From NCBI RefSeq assembly GCF_017562075.2, contig NC_054084.1:21750389-21814388 (forward strand): a DNA stretch of 64,000 nt. The letters run 5' to 3'. Position 1 is the first letter of the stretch. Every line of letters starts with the position of its first letter. This document shows positions 22,788 through 33,435 of this stretch, piece by piece. A model generated the notes under the pieces. The model worked only from the letters and a program-made list of their open reading frames with translations. It ran no database searches and had not been told where the DNA came from. The position numbers and the translations under genes were made by a program. The stretch comes from Anopheles merus (Eukaryota; Arthropoda; Insecta; Diptera; Culicidae).

Positions 22788-25700
22788 TTACGAACGCCAG
22801 CTGGAAAACGATGAACCTCCGAACTGGGTCGGCTTAGCCTGTTGCTGGGCCGCCAGCCCACCGAACGACACGCCGGACGACGAGGAACCGAGCTGCTCGA
22901 ACAGATTGTTGGACTGCGTCGCCGGTGATCCGATGGCGGGCGATGCGCCACCCCCGAACGGTGAACCACCACCAACAACGCCACCGCCCCCGAACGTTGC
23001 CTTCGGACTGCCGAACGTGGGCGCCCCTCCAAATGTCGGCGCCCCACCGAACGTGGGCGCCCCGCCGAACGTGGGCGCACCGCCAAACGTGGGAGTCGCT
23101 CCGAAGGCGGGCGGCTTACTGAACGCCGACGTGCCCGTCGGTGAAGCGAACGCGTTCACGCCCGTTCCCGCCGCACCACTGCTGAACGGCCCCGGGCTGG
23201 CGGCGGCACCAGTGGCGACCGATGAACCAAATGCACCACCGCCGGATGCTGCTCCACCGCCAAAGATGGACTGGGTCGACGATTGGGGCGGTGTTTGCGG
23301 GCTGCCGAACGGTCCCGCTGCTGCCGGCGAGCCGGCGCCAACCGAACCAAACAAACCCGTACCACCGGATGGCGATGCTGCTGCTGCGGCCACCGGACTG
23401 CCAAAGATGTTACCACCACTACCGCCGGCACCGGCTCCCCCAAACGCTGACGCACCACCGCCGCCGCCGCCACCACCACCGAAAATGGAACCGCCTGCAG
23501 CGCCGGGTGTTGCGCTGTTGCTCGCGGCGACACTGCCAAACAACCCGGTGCCTCCGGTGGCCGTCGCAGAGGCCGCACTGCCGAAAATGTTGGACGTGCT
23601 CGAGGCCGCACTTGATCCAAAGACGGAATTAGTCGCGGCTCCAGCGCCACCGCCAAAGAATCCACCGGACGACGGGGTGGTGCTGGTAGCGGGTGGTGCT
23701 GTTCCAGCCGCTGGCGTTGTGCTCGCACCGAAAAAGCCTCCCCCAAAGACGCTGGTGGTGGTCGTTGTGCTGGCGGCACCAAGCGCGGTCGATGCAGCCG
23801 TGGGCTGCCCAACGGAACCGAACAAACCGCCCGAAGAGGCGGCAGCAGGCGCCGGCGATGCTGCCAGTGGACCGAAGGGTGAGGCTGCTCCACTGGCTGC
23901 GGTGGTAGCAGTAGCACTACCACCACCACCTCCGAAGATGCTTTTCGTGTCGGTTGTCGGTTTGGAGGCGCCGAACGTGCCCGAACTGAATATGTTACCC
24001 CCGGTAATGGAGGGCGTTGTCTTGGCGTTGTTCCCCGCGCTGGCCGCTGTCGGTGAGCAGATGCTGATCGAACCGAACAGTGTGCTCGTGGTATCGGCAG
24101 CTGCCGTCGTCGTCGGCGTGGTCGTTGTTGTTGCCGGGGAAGTGGCAGCCACCGGCGTACCAGTGCTCGCGGCAGGTGTGGAAACGGTTGCCGAAGAAGC
24201 GGGCGTCACTACCGGCTTGCCCAGGGAGAGCCCTCCGAAGGAAAATCCACCCCCAGGGGATGACGCTGCCGCTGTGGAGGTGGTCGAAGGCGCAGCAATG
24301 GAGCCAAAGCCAAAACCGGTGGTAGCAGTGGCAGTTGCCGTCGATTCTTCCTTCCCTGCGGTTTTTGCCGGTTCGGTTGCTGGCGAAGCTACGGTCGCCG
24401 TTGTGTCCGTCGAAGATTTGGCCACTCCAAAGCCGGACGATGCAAAACTGCTTCCACCGCCGAACGTTAATCCGCCCGTTGGGGCACCATTGGCTGGCTT
24501 CACACTGCCAAACAGCGAACCGCCGGAAGCAGCATCACCACCCGCACTACTCGGTGTTACGGACAGCGAACCGAACGAAAGCCCCGAAAACAATCCTCCA
24601 CCGGATGCTGCCGGTTTGGCGCCTCCTTCCTCATTCGCCGAAGCGTTATTGTTCGCTCCGGACGGGGCAGCCGGCTTCGTAACGCTCCCAAACAGTCCAC
24701 CCGTTGCAAAGCTGCTACTCGTACCGCCGGTAATGCTACCGAACAGACCACCGCCGGCCGGTTTGCTAGCCTGGGACGTTGCGCCCGCTGCACCACCACC
24801 ACTACCCTTCACCGAAAGATCCACCGACGAGTCGACCTTCTGCAGCAGGCTTGTAAGGGCGGGCAGGGGCGCTTTCGTGGCCGGTGCTGGCTCAACCGGC
24901 CCGAACGACGGTGGAAGCGGTTTGTCCTTTTGCACCTCCTCAACCGGCGGAGGGACGTTTTCGTTCGAAGTGGATGCAGTGGCCGTTGCCTTCGGTTTGC
25001 CCAGGCTTAGTGGCCCCTCGGAAGAGGAGGAGGATCCTGCGAGGCCAAAGGAAAGACCACCGCTCCCAGCTATGGTGGATGGCGCGTCGAAGGAAAAGTT
25101 GGGCTTCGGTATGGAACCGAAAGTAAGTCCCGACTGTTGGCCGCTGTTGCTGCCGGTACCCGAATTGCCGAAAGAAAACACCGGTTTCGGTGCGGCAGGG
25201 GCGGATGATTCCGTCGACGGTGGTTTAAAGGTTCCCGCCGATGCGGCCGATCCGAAGCTGAACGAACCGGAAGCAGGAGCTTTTGACGCCGCAGCCGGAG
25301 CAGAATTGACCGGGATGTTCTCCTTACCGCTGGAGCTGGAGATCGTGCTGTCCTTTTTCTCCTTATCGCCACCACTTTCCTTATTAACTGGTGTGCCAAA
25401 AGACAGCCCGCTTGTGATGCTTCCCCCATTTGCTGTTGGCTTCGCGGCGTTGCTTTCCGCAGCAGTCATCGGTGTAATTGTCGTTTGTCCAAAGGAAAAG
25501 CTTCCAACGGATGGTGACGCAGCAGCAGCCGCACCAGAGCTTGGAACGGCGAACGAAAACGCTTTATTAGCGGGTGCCGTTGCCATCGGTTTGTTGCCAA
25601 CCGGCTGCTTGGATAGCGTTTGCACCGGTTGAGCGGCAGGCTGCTGTTGGGGTGGGGCACTGCTGCGTTGCTGCTGCACTTTGCTCTGCTCCGCCTTGCT

Positions 25701-28696
25701 TACCGCCGCCTTCTGTGCCACTTTCGCTTGTTTTTCCTGCTCCACCATCACCACCTGGCGGCGCACCTGATCGCGATGCTCACGGACGACCTCCGAGCTA
25801 AGGCCCACCCGGTCCGGTCGCTGTGGTTTCACTGTTACCACCTTTCTGCCCATTAGCGCGCGTCTCAGTGCGGACAGCTTGCCCTCGCTTAGCTTCTTCG
25901 TGTCGGCCGCCACCTGATCGCCGAGCGTCATAGAGATAATTGAATCGGTCAGCGATTCGATCGCACTCTCGGATGTGTCGGTAGCATCACCTCCACCAAG
26001 CTGCTGCTTGCCCTTTACGCTTTTGTTACGATCCTCCAGCCCCTTTACACTACTGCGCAGCCCCAGTTTGCTCTTCAGCACGGCCAGTTTTTCGCCCTGC
26101 CGGTTCAAAATGTCCTGCTGCTTCGACAGCGTCTGGTACAGCACCTCCAGCGAGGGGATGTGCATGCGCTGCTTGGCCCGCGCCTGCTTCGCCTCCTCCA
26201 GGCTCATCCACTGCGCCTCGAGCTGCTTCGTAACCGTGCGCAGCTGGCTCTCGTTCACCTGCAGCATGTTCTCGAGCGCGCTCAGCTGGCGCCGGCTCGT
26301 CTGCGACAGGCCGCCGTGCGCCTCCTGGTACCGGTGCACGGTCGGGTTGTTGTAGATGGCGCTCTTGCTGTTCGCTTCCGCCACCATCGCGAACGCTTCG
26401 TTCAGCCCGAGCCGGAGCGCCTGCACGTCCGCCACGAGCGACTGCGTGCTTTCGTTCGCCTGCGCAATGATGTCCTCCAGCTCGCGCAAGCTGCGTATCA
26501 TCTGTGCGGACTCTTCCTTCTGCCCGATCTGTACGCTCAGTGCCCGGTTGCGGCGCTGCAGCTCGGTCAGCTCGCGCGCAAACCGGTTCAGCTCGTCGTT
26601 CGTGAGTGCGCGAATGATGGCATTATTGTCCTCGGAGGAAAAGTCCGCCCTTTTCGGGGCAGCTGTGGTTTGTGAGCGGGCCGCCACATTACCATTGTTG
26701 GGCGGCTGCTGTTGCTGCTGCTGCACCGCTGGCACGTAGCTGGGGGGAACCGTAACGAGCGGTTTGTTGGCGTCTGCACTCGGCCGGGAAGATGCTGACT
26801 GCTGCGGCGGCGGTCCCATCGCAGCCATTGCGGCCTGGAAGGGTGGTGCCGACATGGTCGGCAGTCCTCCTGCAGTCGTGCCACCGCCAAATGTCGTACC
26901 GCCGCCACCGCCACCACCACCCGCAGGGGTAGAAAATCCAGCAAAAGGTGAAGGTTTCGTTTCGCCACCGACTCCCTGCTGCTGCATTCCGGGGCCGGGC
27001 GACGCTCCAAATGTGATCTGTTTGCCGAATGTTGGCGCTATGGCGGGGGCTGCCGGTTTCGGTTGCTGCTGCTGCTGCCCCGGTGCTGCTGTTCCTCCGG
27101 CGCCACCGAACAAATTGATCGGCGACTTTTGTACCGCTTCCGCACCGACTCCTGCATTGAAGAAGGATTTCGACTTGGCGATTGCCGGCGTCGATGTGGC
27201 CCCGTTCGGTACGGCGAATGATATTTCCGACGTCGGCGGTGGTGCTGCTGCTGCTGCAGGAACGTTTTGATTCATGCTCGGGAACGCTTTTGGCTGCTGT
27301 TGTTGCTGTTGTTGTTGTGTTGGAGCCGCTTGTCCCATATCGATCTTCACAAACGCACCGCCCGTAAGGTCCTGGATCGGTTTCGGTGGTGAGCAAATGT
27401 TCGGCACATTCGGCAGTGTGTTGAGCACGTTGAACGACACCAGCTGCCCGTACGTCGACAGCAGATGGATCATCGGCATCACCGGAAACGTCTGCTCGCC
27501 AATCACGAGCTCGTGCGTGCAGCCCGTCTCGAGCGCGAACCCGATCGGGAACGTTTCCTGCTTGTCCGCCGTGAGCGGCAGCTCCGCCCGCGCCTCATCC
27601 GTCGTCGTCCACTGGCACCAGGTCGGTGCTTCGCCGCTCTCGGTCGTGCCCAGTATGCCCACCTCCATGCTGTTGGCCGACGCCATCAGCAGCAAGTTCC
27701 AGGGCAGTATGTGCTGCAGAAACACCTGGCCCCTGCGCGGTCCGCTCTGGCTGTAGCAGATGTCGTCGTAGTTGACAAACACCGGGCTGCCCGCCTTCGG
27801 TGCGTTCACGATGAACAGGGCCGGCACGGTGTCGTCCCCGTGGGGCATAAACGCGGCCGCAAACTGGTACGTGCTGAGCCACTGGATCGCTAGCACATCG
27901 AAACCGCCGCCACCCTCGAGCACGCCGGGCGGGCAGACGATGGTGCGGGCCGGTTTCAGGTCGGGCTTGTACTGTACCAGCTTGCCGTTGGCGAACGCCA
28001 CCACCAACTGCTTGCCCTTCGGACTCCAACAGGCACACTGGGCCCGCTCGGCCGGGTTGTTGGCGTCGAGCGAGTGAAATTCCAGCCCGGTCGGTTCCTT
28101 CAGCGTGTACACGGAAAGTCCACCGGCCTCGGTACGCACGGCCAGCACATTGTGCATGACCGGGTTCCAGCACAGCTGCGTGCTTCTTACGGCGGGTTGG
28201 GGGGACGTTTTGATTTCCGCCAGCTTTACGATTGACCCGGTCAGAAACGAGGGTACAGAGTAGATGTACACGAACGGTACACCGTTCGCCACGACGTCCA
28301 CCGCCAGCATGCCATGATCGCAGCTCACCGCCAGCTGGTACGGCTCACTGGGCAGGGGAACGGTGCGCAGCGGGACGGTCTCATTGATCACCCGGTCGGC
28401 GGTGATGTCCTGCAGCTTCAGCACGCGCAACTCCGCCCCGGCTGTGCCGGCAAACACCAGCCCGTGGACGCTGGCGGTGGCCAGCAGGCTGCAGCCGTTC
28501 TTTGCATTCCCATCGCCTTTGAAGATGGGAACCTTGCTCTGTAGCTTAAACTTTAGCTCCTGCGAACGATAGACATCAACACGGGCAGTTAAGCATCATC
28601 CTCCGGGTGGTGGGGAACGCGAACGTAAACATAACCTATGTGCGAGGACCAGAAACTTACGGTAACGTCCAGACCAAGCGGTGCCGGTTGTGCCAT
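22788..28696 (-). CDS. Nup214: Nucleoporin Nup214
   Basis: There are two coding exons. Exon 1 (28661-28696) begins at ATG 28696 and encodes 12 residues (MAQPAPLGLDVT). Its donor is GTAAGT and the acceptor lies just before 28559. Exon 2 runs 28559-22788 in the same phase. The product is 1935 residues. Residues 1 to about 450 are a WD-like beta-propeller (LVFAGTAGAELRVLKL near the start, as in human Nup214). A coiled coil spans about 665-965 and mediates the Nup88/Nup62 contacts known for the family. From about 1000 to the end the protein is a Gly/Ser/Ala/Thr-rich domain with many FG, SFGS, LFGS and IFGG repeats that bind transport receptors such as CRM1. Four or more 15-bp TFGGA-P units lie at about 23009-23096. 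It sits on the cytoplasmic face of the nuclear pore. The second exon stays open upstream of the first in-frame GTG, which is why the start is placed in the small exon. Confidence 0.95.
23009..23096 (-). repeat. 15-bp tandem repeat in Nup214 (TFGGAP units)
   Basis: Five near-identical units of GGGCGCCCCACCGAACGT type, spaced 15 bp apart, encode consecutive Thr-Phe-Gly-Gly-Ala-Pro FG motifs. Near-identity at the DNA level indicates recent expansion and likely length variation between individuals. Confidence 0.8.
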
Positions 28697-29332
28697 CCTT
28701 TCGCACTCTTGTCCGTATATCGAACTGGCCAACCTAACGCACTGTGGGGGGCGGGGAACTTGCGGTCAACTTCCCGATTGGGTTGTTACACCTTATTTTT
28801 CGCAACAATCACGGCACGTAAAACAATCGACACAACTGCTTTCCGACAAACAAACCCGCTATTTTTGCCCCACAGCCAGTTGACAGCAGTTTGACAGACG
28901 GGCGGTTTGACAGATGGGAGACCCGTAGAGGAGGCGTTTACACAAAGCGAACTCTTGGCGTGAAGCTGTTTAGCCATGATGCGAGAATGGTGGGTGCTTT
29001 AAGAAATCTGGCAGTATAAATTGCGTGCTTTTTTGATGGCTATTAGTGACAGTGAATATGTAGTGCAGTTTTCTTCTTCTTTGTTCCATTGACATTTATT
29101 GTTTTACCCAAAGTGGGTATAGTACACAGCTGGGCGTATAGCTCTTCCCGCCAGGCCATATTGATAAACAGATAAGGTCAAGAGACGCTTTTACAATGTA
29201 CCGTTTCACCAACACTACAACACACCATCTGCGAGCGGAGATTGATGTCAGGTTTTAACCTTCTTTTAGCATCAAAATAAGTGCAGGACAGTTATAGAAG
29301 GTATAGATATTTAGAAGTTTACGACGACATAA
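28697..29332. other. upstream region of Nup214
   Basis: No gene is seen. TTTGACAG-type words recur at 28878-28912. The 5' UTR and promoter of Nup214 (minus strand) should lie in the first part; no TATA box is obvious. The rest leads into a MITE. Confidence 0.4.
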
Positions 29333-29998
29333 CCCAAATAGCCAGCTCGTACTTTATAGCTGATTTAGGGCTGATTAACGAAAAATCGTTCCGATGTCGT
29401 ACTTTGGGGCTGATTAAGAGATAAAGCGGTACTTTGCCGAACTATGGAGCTTTTTAACAGGCACATGGTACTCTTTGGAACTTTGCGGCTGATTAGCACT
29501 ATGTGTAGGGTTCATGGTGGAACTTGAAGGCTTGTTAAGAAAGGGTACCGAACTTGGTGGAACTTTATAGCTTTTTAATGCATGACATCGGTACGAGATG
29601 GCTCTTGTCAAAGTGTCAAAGACGGACGCCGGCAATAATCTCATTGCTGCTGCACAAGTTAGATTCGTTATTTGAAGAATGAATATTGAGTGAAGTGATT
29701 GTGAATTATCAGTAAATTGTGTAAAATTTTGTGTAATTCATCAATACAAAGGATTTAAAAATATACATATGTGTTTAAACGAAACAAATCTTGTTGTTTA
29801 TTTTATCGATGACGCTTGCTTGAAAATAAAACACAAAGAAAAATAATACCTGGCATCGTGGCATAAGGAAGCTGCTTAGGCGCTGTTTGAAAGACCCACA
29901 TAGAACTTTGATGCTGTTTATCTACTGCAAAAGGCGAATTAGAGCAGCGATTTTTAGCGTGCCAAAATGAGCTGCTTAAGCAATTCTGGCTATTTGGG
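29333..29998. mobile_element. family A MITE, intact copy (666 bp)
   Basis: The element starts CCCAAATAGCCAG and ends with its exact 13-bp inverse, CTGGCTATTTGGG. A near-full-length relative in opposite orientation is at 37617-38283, and a split copy is at 36919-39731. The left half contains about six degenerate 40-bp subrepeats built on GGAACTTTGTGGCTGATTAG. The 76-codon frame that these create recurs between copies but has no domain. No transposase is present, so the element is non-autonomous. The dinucleotides next to this copy (AA on both sides) are consistent with a 2-bp target duplication. Confidence 0.85.
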
Positions 29999-30128
29999 AA
30001 AGCAGTTCAAATGCTCGTTGCTCAACAATATTCAATATCATAACTCAACCACATCATCAAGTGACCGTACCTCCATGTGGAAAATCCTTTCTATACCTTC
30101 TACAGTGTAGGTTTGAAATCGGCTCACA

Positions 30129-30551
30129 TTAGAGTTTAGTATTTAAACAATCGTATCGCCGTTCTAGTTCTAGCGATGCATAACTTCATTGCGAAACCAT
30201 ACAACAGTACAAAGGGAAAAAGAAAGCTCTCAAAGCGAGGAAAGCTTTACTGTGTTGCTATCCCACCAATAGGTGGCGCCACAAGCTTTTTTTTGCTATT
30301 TTTTATAATGCATCAATCGTCCACCGTCTACTAAACGAAGTCTTTTTAGATTCCTTTTAGGTTGAGAGCTTGAGCCGTTTATAACTCTTTTAGGGCAGTG
30401 GCAACGCTGATCGGGTTTGATGCGATTTTATCGGACAACGTTATCTGCCAAATCCTATATGAAAATTTGACAGGACGTCCGATAAAATCGCATGCGACGA
30501 AGTGTTGAGACGGCCCTTAGTGGTCATTATGGTAGAGTTGTGGCACTTGGG
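30129..30551. mobile_element. family B MITE, 5'-truncated copy interrupted by another MITE
   Basis: From GAGTTTAGTATTTAAACAAT to the terminal GTGGCACTTGGG the sequence follows the right half of the intact family B element at 38913-39499. The left half is missing. A 124-bp element with a TTA duplication splits it at 30393-30516. Removing that insert restores collinearity with the intact copy. Confidence 0.75.
30393..30516. mobile_element. 124-bp MITE with TTA target duplication
   Basis: The imperfect terminal inverted repeats are about 40 bp long. The left end starts GGGCAGTGGCAACGC; the right end finishes TTGAGACGGCCC; the inner halves share GATGCGATTTTATCGGAC-type sequence. TTA at 30390-30392 and 30517-30519 flank it. 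A 3-bp TTA/TWA duplication is typical of PIF/Harbinger-type elements, so that assignment is inferred. It lies inside a family B copy. Confidence 0.8.
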
Positions 30552-31367
30552 TACTGTTTGGTACAATTCATTTCAAGGGTAAATCTCGTGAAAACTGTTG
30601 ATGTTTTCGTTCTGTTTATCATTTGTTCAATATTATTGCTAAAAATAACTCAAAATTGTTTGAAAATGGAGAAAAAATCACATGCATGCGTTGAGTATTG
30701 AGCTGCACTTTGGTTTGGTATTTAGGTATAAAACTCATGCTACCCGTTAAACATTGCGAGAGTTGCGAGTAGTATTTTCTGTTCGAAATCTTGTGTTATT
30801 TTAAATCATCTTTATGTTTTCTTCATAAATTTTTTTTTTTTGCTATGTTTTTCGTCGAATTTTTGGCTGTGACTATTTGTATTTTTGGTGTTTTTTAAGT
30901 AAAGTGTTAATTTTCATATATTTAGTATACTGCAAATCGCACTGTTATAACTGCTCTCGGGTTGCTGCTGCTAAAACTATGGGCCAAAAATCAAACTGCT
31001 TACCCTCACAATCTGCTTAAATGCAAGGGCGCTGGGGCTATGAAGTTGTATGGAGTGCGAGGTCTCATGCGAGTTCACAAACTCGAATTTGTTTAGCGGG
31101 TTCGATACGTATAGTAGGTCCCTAATGAAAAACATCGCGTTGACATAAATCATCGCTTTGTTGTTATTGTTTACATCGCCCGCGCGGGTTGGAAAATGCT
31201 TACATACAATTTACCCAACAATTTGTTTAAAGCCTAAAAAGCATTACGCGTAATGGTAGGTTATTTTTTTGTTTGTTAAATATCATCCCCTATTGTCATT
31301 TTATCACAATCTTTTTAGATACACAATATATATTGGCTTGCTCTCACTCCCGAAAGGACTATCAACA
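30552..31367 (+). other. 5' region of the zinc-finger gene
   Basis: No coding sequence is supported. A likely splice acceptor (ATCACAATCTTTTTAG, AG at 31317-31318) suggests that a 5' UTR exon from 31319 carries the ATG of the zinc-finger gene, with an unseen upstream noncoding exon. The rest is AT-rich. Confidence 0.4.
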
Positions 31368-32378
31368 ATGGATTTCCCTTCCATCAAACAAGAACCTTCC
31401 GATACGGGTGAAACACCTAACTTTCACGAAGTGGCCGGTTCGGATTTGGTCAGCGTCATTAAATGTGAGGATTATCAATTGATGGAAGCTGCGACTGACG
31501 ACAATTCCGTATCTGAAAAAGAGCATCCATGTAGCTTATCTGACGTAAAAGAAACCCCCCAAGATGCACCCTCGCCGGAAACGCTTCACTGTCCAGATTG
31601 TAACAAACCGTGTCCCAGCGCCAATGCATTGCGGTTGCACCGGCGTAGACTGCACAAACCGACCGAACCGGTCGTGCGGCCCCAGTACCGCTGCACTGAA
31701 TGCGATAGAACGTTTCTATTTCAGCGGAAGCTAAAACACCACCAGGAAACGCACAACCAGGTGCCCTGCCCGGTGTGCGCTAAAAGTGTAGTGCAGCGCA
31801 GCCTTAAAGAACACCTTGCCGCGCACGAAGGAGCCATCCGGTGCGCGTTGTGCAGCAAAACGCTTTCTTCCTATCGGGCCTTGAATCTGCACCGCAAGCT
31901 GCTGCACGCTAGTAGCTCGGATCATACGTGCGTGGCAGCGGAAATGACACGATGCGGCGAGTGTGATCGGGTGTTCTCGAACGCCGCCCAGCTAAACTCG
32001 CACATGCGCAGCCACCAGCAGCAGCAGTGTCCGGTGTGCAAAAGCATGCGCTCAAAATCGTCGATCAAGGAGCACATTGCGTCGCATGGCGGTGCGTTTC
32101 GGTGCGCCGTGTGCGATGGGACGTTTTGCTCCAAGCGCCGGTTGAAGTACCACATGGCGTCGAAGCACGCGGAGGATGGAAGCGCAATGACGACGGAGAA
32201 CGAGGCGAAGGAAGAAGGAAAACACAGATGCTTACAGTGCAAGCGAGTTTTTGACAGTGAAAAACAGTTGCTAGAGCATGGTTCAGTACATCAAAGGAAG
32301 CAGTGCCCGATATGTAGGAAAAACGTTAGACAAAGGAACTATCCGGCGCACATGGCGGTGCACGCGTACCGTAGTTGA
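31368..32378 (+). CDS. C2H2 zinc-finger protein, nine fingers in three modules
   Basis: The frame encodes 336 residues. The frame is open further upstream, but ATG 31368 has a good CAACA context and lies just after a probable splice acceptor at 31318, so I start here. Residues 1-70 are acidic and include a sumoylation-like IKQEP site and a second IKCED. Nine C2H2 fingers occupy residues 75-332. They fall into three repeated cassettes starting at Cys75, Cys159 and Cys246. In each cassette finger one has HX4H, finger two has HX3H, and finger three has only 11 residues between Cys and His and begins with CPVC or CPIC. There is no ZAD, BTB or KRAB domain. The protein is probably a nuclear DNA-binding factor; its target is unknown and I do not recognise a named orthologue. 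Confidence 0.9.
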   Translation: MDFPSIKQEPSDTGETPNFHEVAGSDLVSVIKCEDYQLMEAATDDNSVSEKEHPCSLSDVKETPQDAPSPETLHCPDCNKPCPSANALRLHRRRLHKPTEPVVRPQYRCTECDRTFLFQRKLKHHQETHNQVPCPVCAKSVVQRSLKEHLAAHEGAIRCALCSKTLSSYRALNLHRKLLHASSSDHTCVAAEMTRCGECDRVFSNAAQLNSHMRSHQQQQCPVCKSMRSKSSIKEHIASHGGAFRCAVCDGTFCSKRRLKYHMASKHAEDGSAMTTENEAKEEGKHRCLQCKRVFDSEKQLLEHGSVHQRKQCPICRKNVRQRNYPAHMAVHAYRS

Positions 32379-32830
32379 AGTAGAGGGGAGAGGAAAGAGA
32401 CTGTTTTAATTTAGTAATACTTACGTGCATAACTTAAGTTCTTCCTTCCGCATATGCTGGCACAGTCTTCGGACACGAGGATCGCTTTATGCGCATATCT
32501 TCTCCAATTAAGTCTAATTGAGTTGTTTAATTTATTATAAATTAATTCAAATTTAATTGTTTTATAAATATAATCGATAAAATATAACCCAATTTAAATA
32601 AAACGTTCAAAGACAGCCTTCACCGTTCTAGTCTGTTTCTACCTGTCATGGCTGTGATGGCACCACCAGCCTACTACGATGTGATGAAATCTTCCCTATC
32701 ACTATGGTAACGAGTACCTGCGAAAAGACAACTGTCAAAATCGTTGGTTCATACTTGCGTTATAAATCTCGCTTGAATTGAAGGAAACAGTTCAACTTCA
32801 GCAACCAGCAGCTTCCATAAGCGAAGAACA
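32379..32830 (+). other. 3' UTR of the zinc-finger gene and promoter region of the INO80E-like gene
   Basis: The first 225 bp are AT-rich and end at the polyadenylation signal. After that comes about 230 bp of mixed composition that must hold the promoter and 5' UTR of the downstream gene. No TATA box stands out. Confidence 0.5.
32597..32602 (+). terminator. AATAAA polyadenylation signal of the zinc-finger gene
   Basis: A canonical AATAAA lies 219 bp after the stop codon in AT-rich DNA and before the next gene on the same strand, so it is the natural 3' end signal. Confidence 0.6.
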
Positions 32831-33403
32831 ATGGAGGATAACGAGTATAGTGCCTACTCGCTACAGAGACTTTTTCATCAAAGTTCGGAAGACTACTTTC
32901 GAGAGTATTTCGGGTTGAACGATATCGCCCCGGAGGAGGAAATTACTTCTACAACCAACGAAGACTACCAGCTAAACGAATGGCCGCCCGCTCCGGAAGT
33001 AAACTATTGCACAAAGTACAAGGAATTGCAAAAGCAGCTGAAAGAAATTAACAAGGTAGGTAAGCAGGGTTTTAATTCTAAAAACTTTGTTTTATTAGAA
33101 TTCAAAACATGTTTTTTGTGACGTAAACAGGAGAATGTAAGCTTCCGGCACCAGCTGCGGGCCGGCGAGCGCAAACTGTTGACAGTGACGCGTGATCGGT
33201 CCTTCCTGCTGGACCGGCTGCTCGTCTACGAGCCGACCTTACCATCGTCCTGCTTCAGCACTTCCAGCAGCTCCGAATCGGACGCATCAACGGACCAATC
33301 GCCGGCGAGGGGACGTACATTAAACCAGCGCCCGAAACGAAAGCAATGTAACCACTCATCGGCCATGCGCGAACCGTTGGTGAAGCAAAGGAAAGGAAAT
33401 TAA
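32831..33403 (+). CDS. INO80 complex subunit E-like protein
   Basis: There are two exons, 32831-33055 and 33131-33403, joined in phase 0 across a 75-bp intron (GTAGGT...AACAG). The product is 165 residues. Residues 60-110 contain a short coiled coil, KYKELQKQLKEINK, then ERKLLTVTRDRSFLLDRLL. From memory this matches the conserved core of human INO80E (CCDC95), which reads RDKSFLLDRLLQYE at the same place. The tail is Ser/Asp-rich and then basic, also as in INO80E. The family belongs to the INO80 nucleosome-remodelling complex in the nucleus; the small subunit has no known catalytic activity. It runs toward the SMYD4-like gene, with 32 bp between stop codons. Confidence 0.8.
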
Positions 33404-33435
33404 AATATGAATTACAAAAAAAAAACAAAGCGTTG

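Noticed and set aside
22906..25632. 908-codon plus-strand frame as a gene
   Set aside because: It lies exactly opposite the FG domain of Nup214, whose homology is clear; composition is the complement of Gly/Ser/Phe codons.
29414..29644. 76-codon frame recurring in family A elements
   Set aside because: It is made of the element's own 40-bp subrepeats, has no domain, and is interrupted or altered among copies.
31269..31367. 33-residue extension of the zinc-finger protein
   Set aside because: A splice acceptor at 31317-31318 falls inside it and the later ATG has better context; the upstream part is probably intron.
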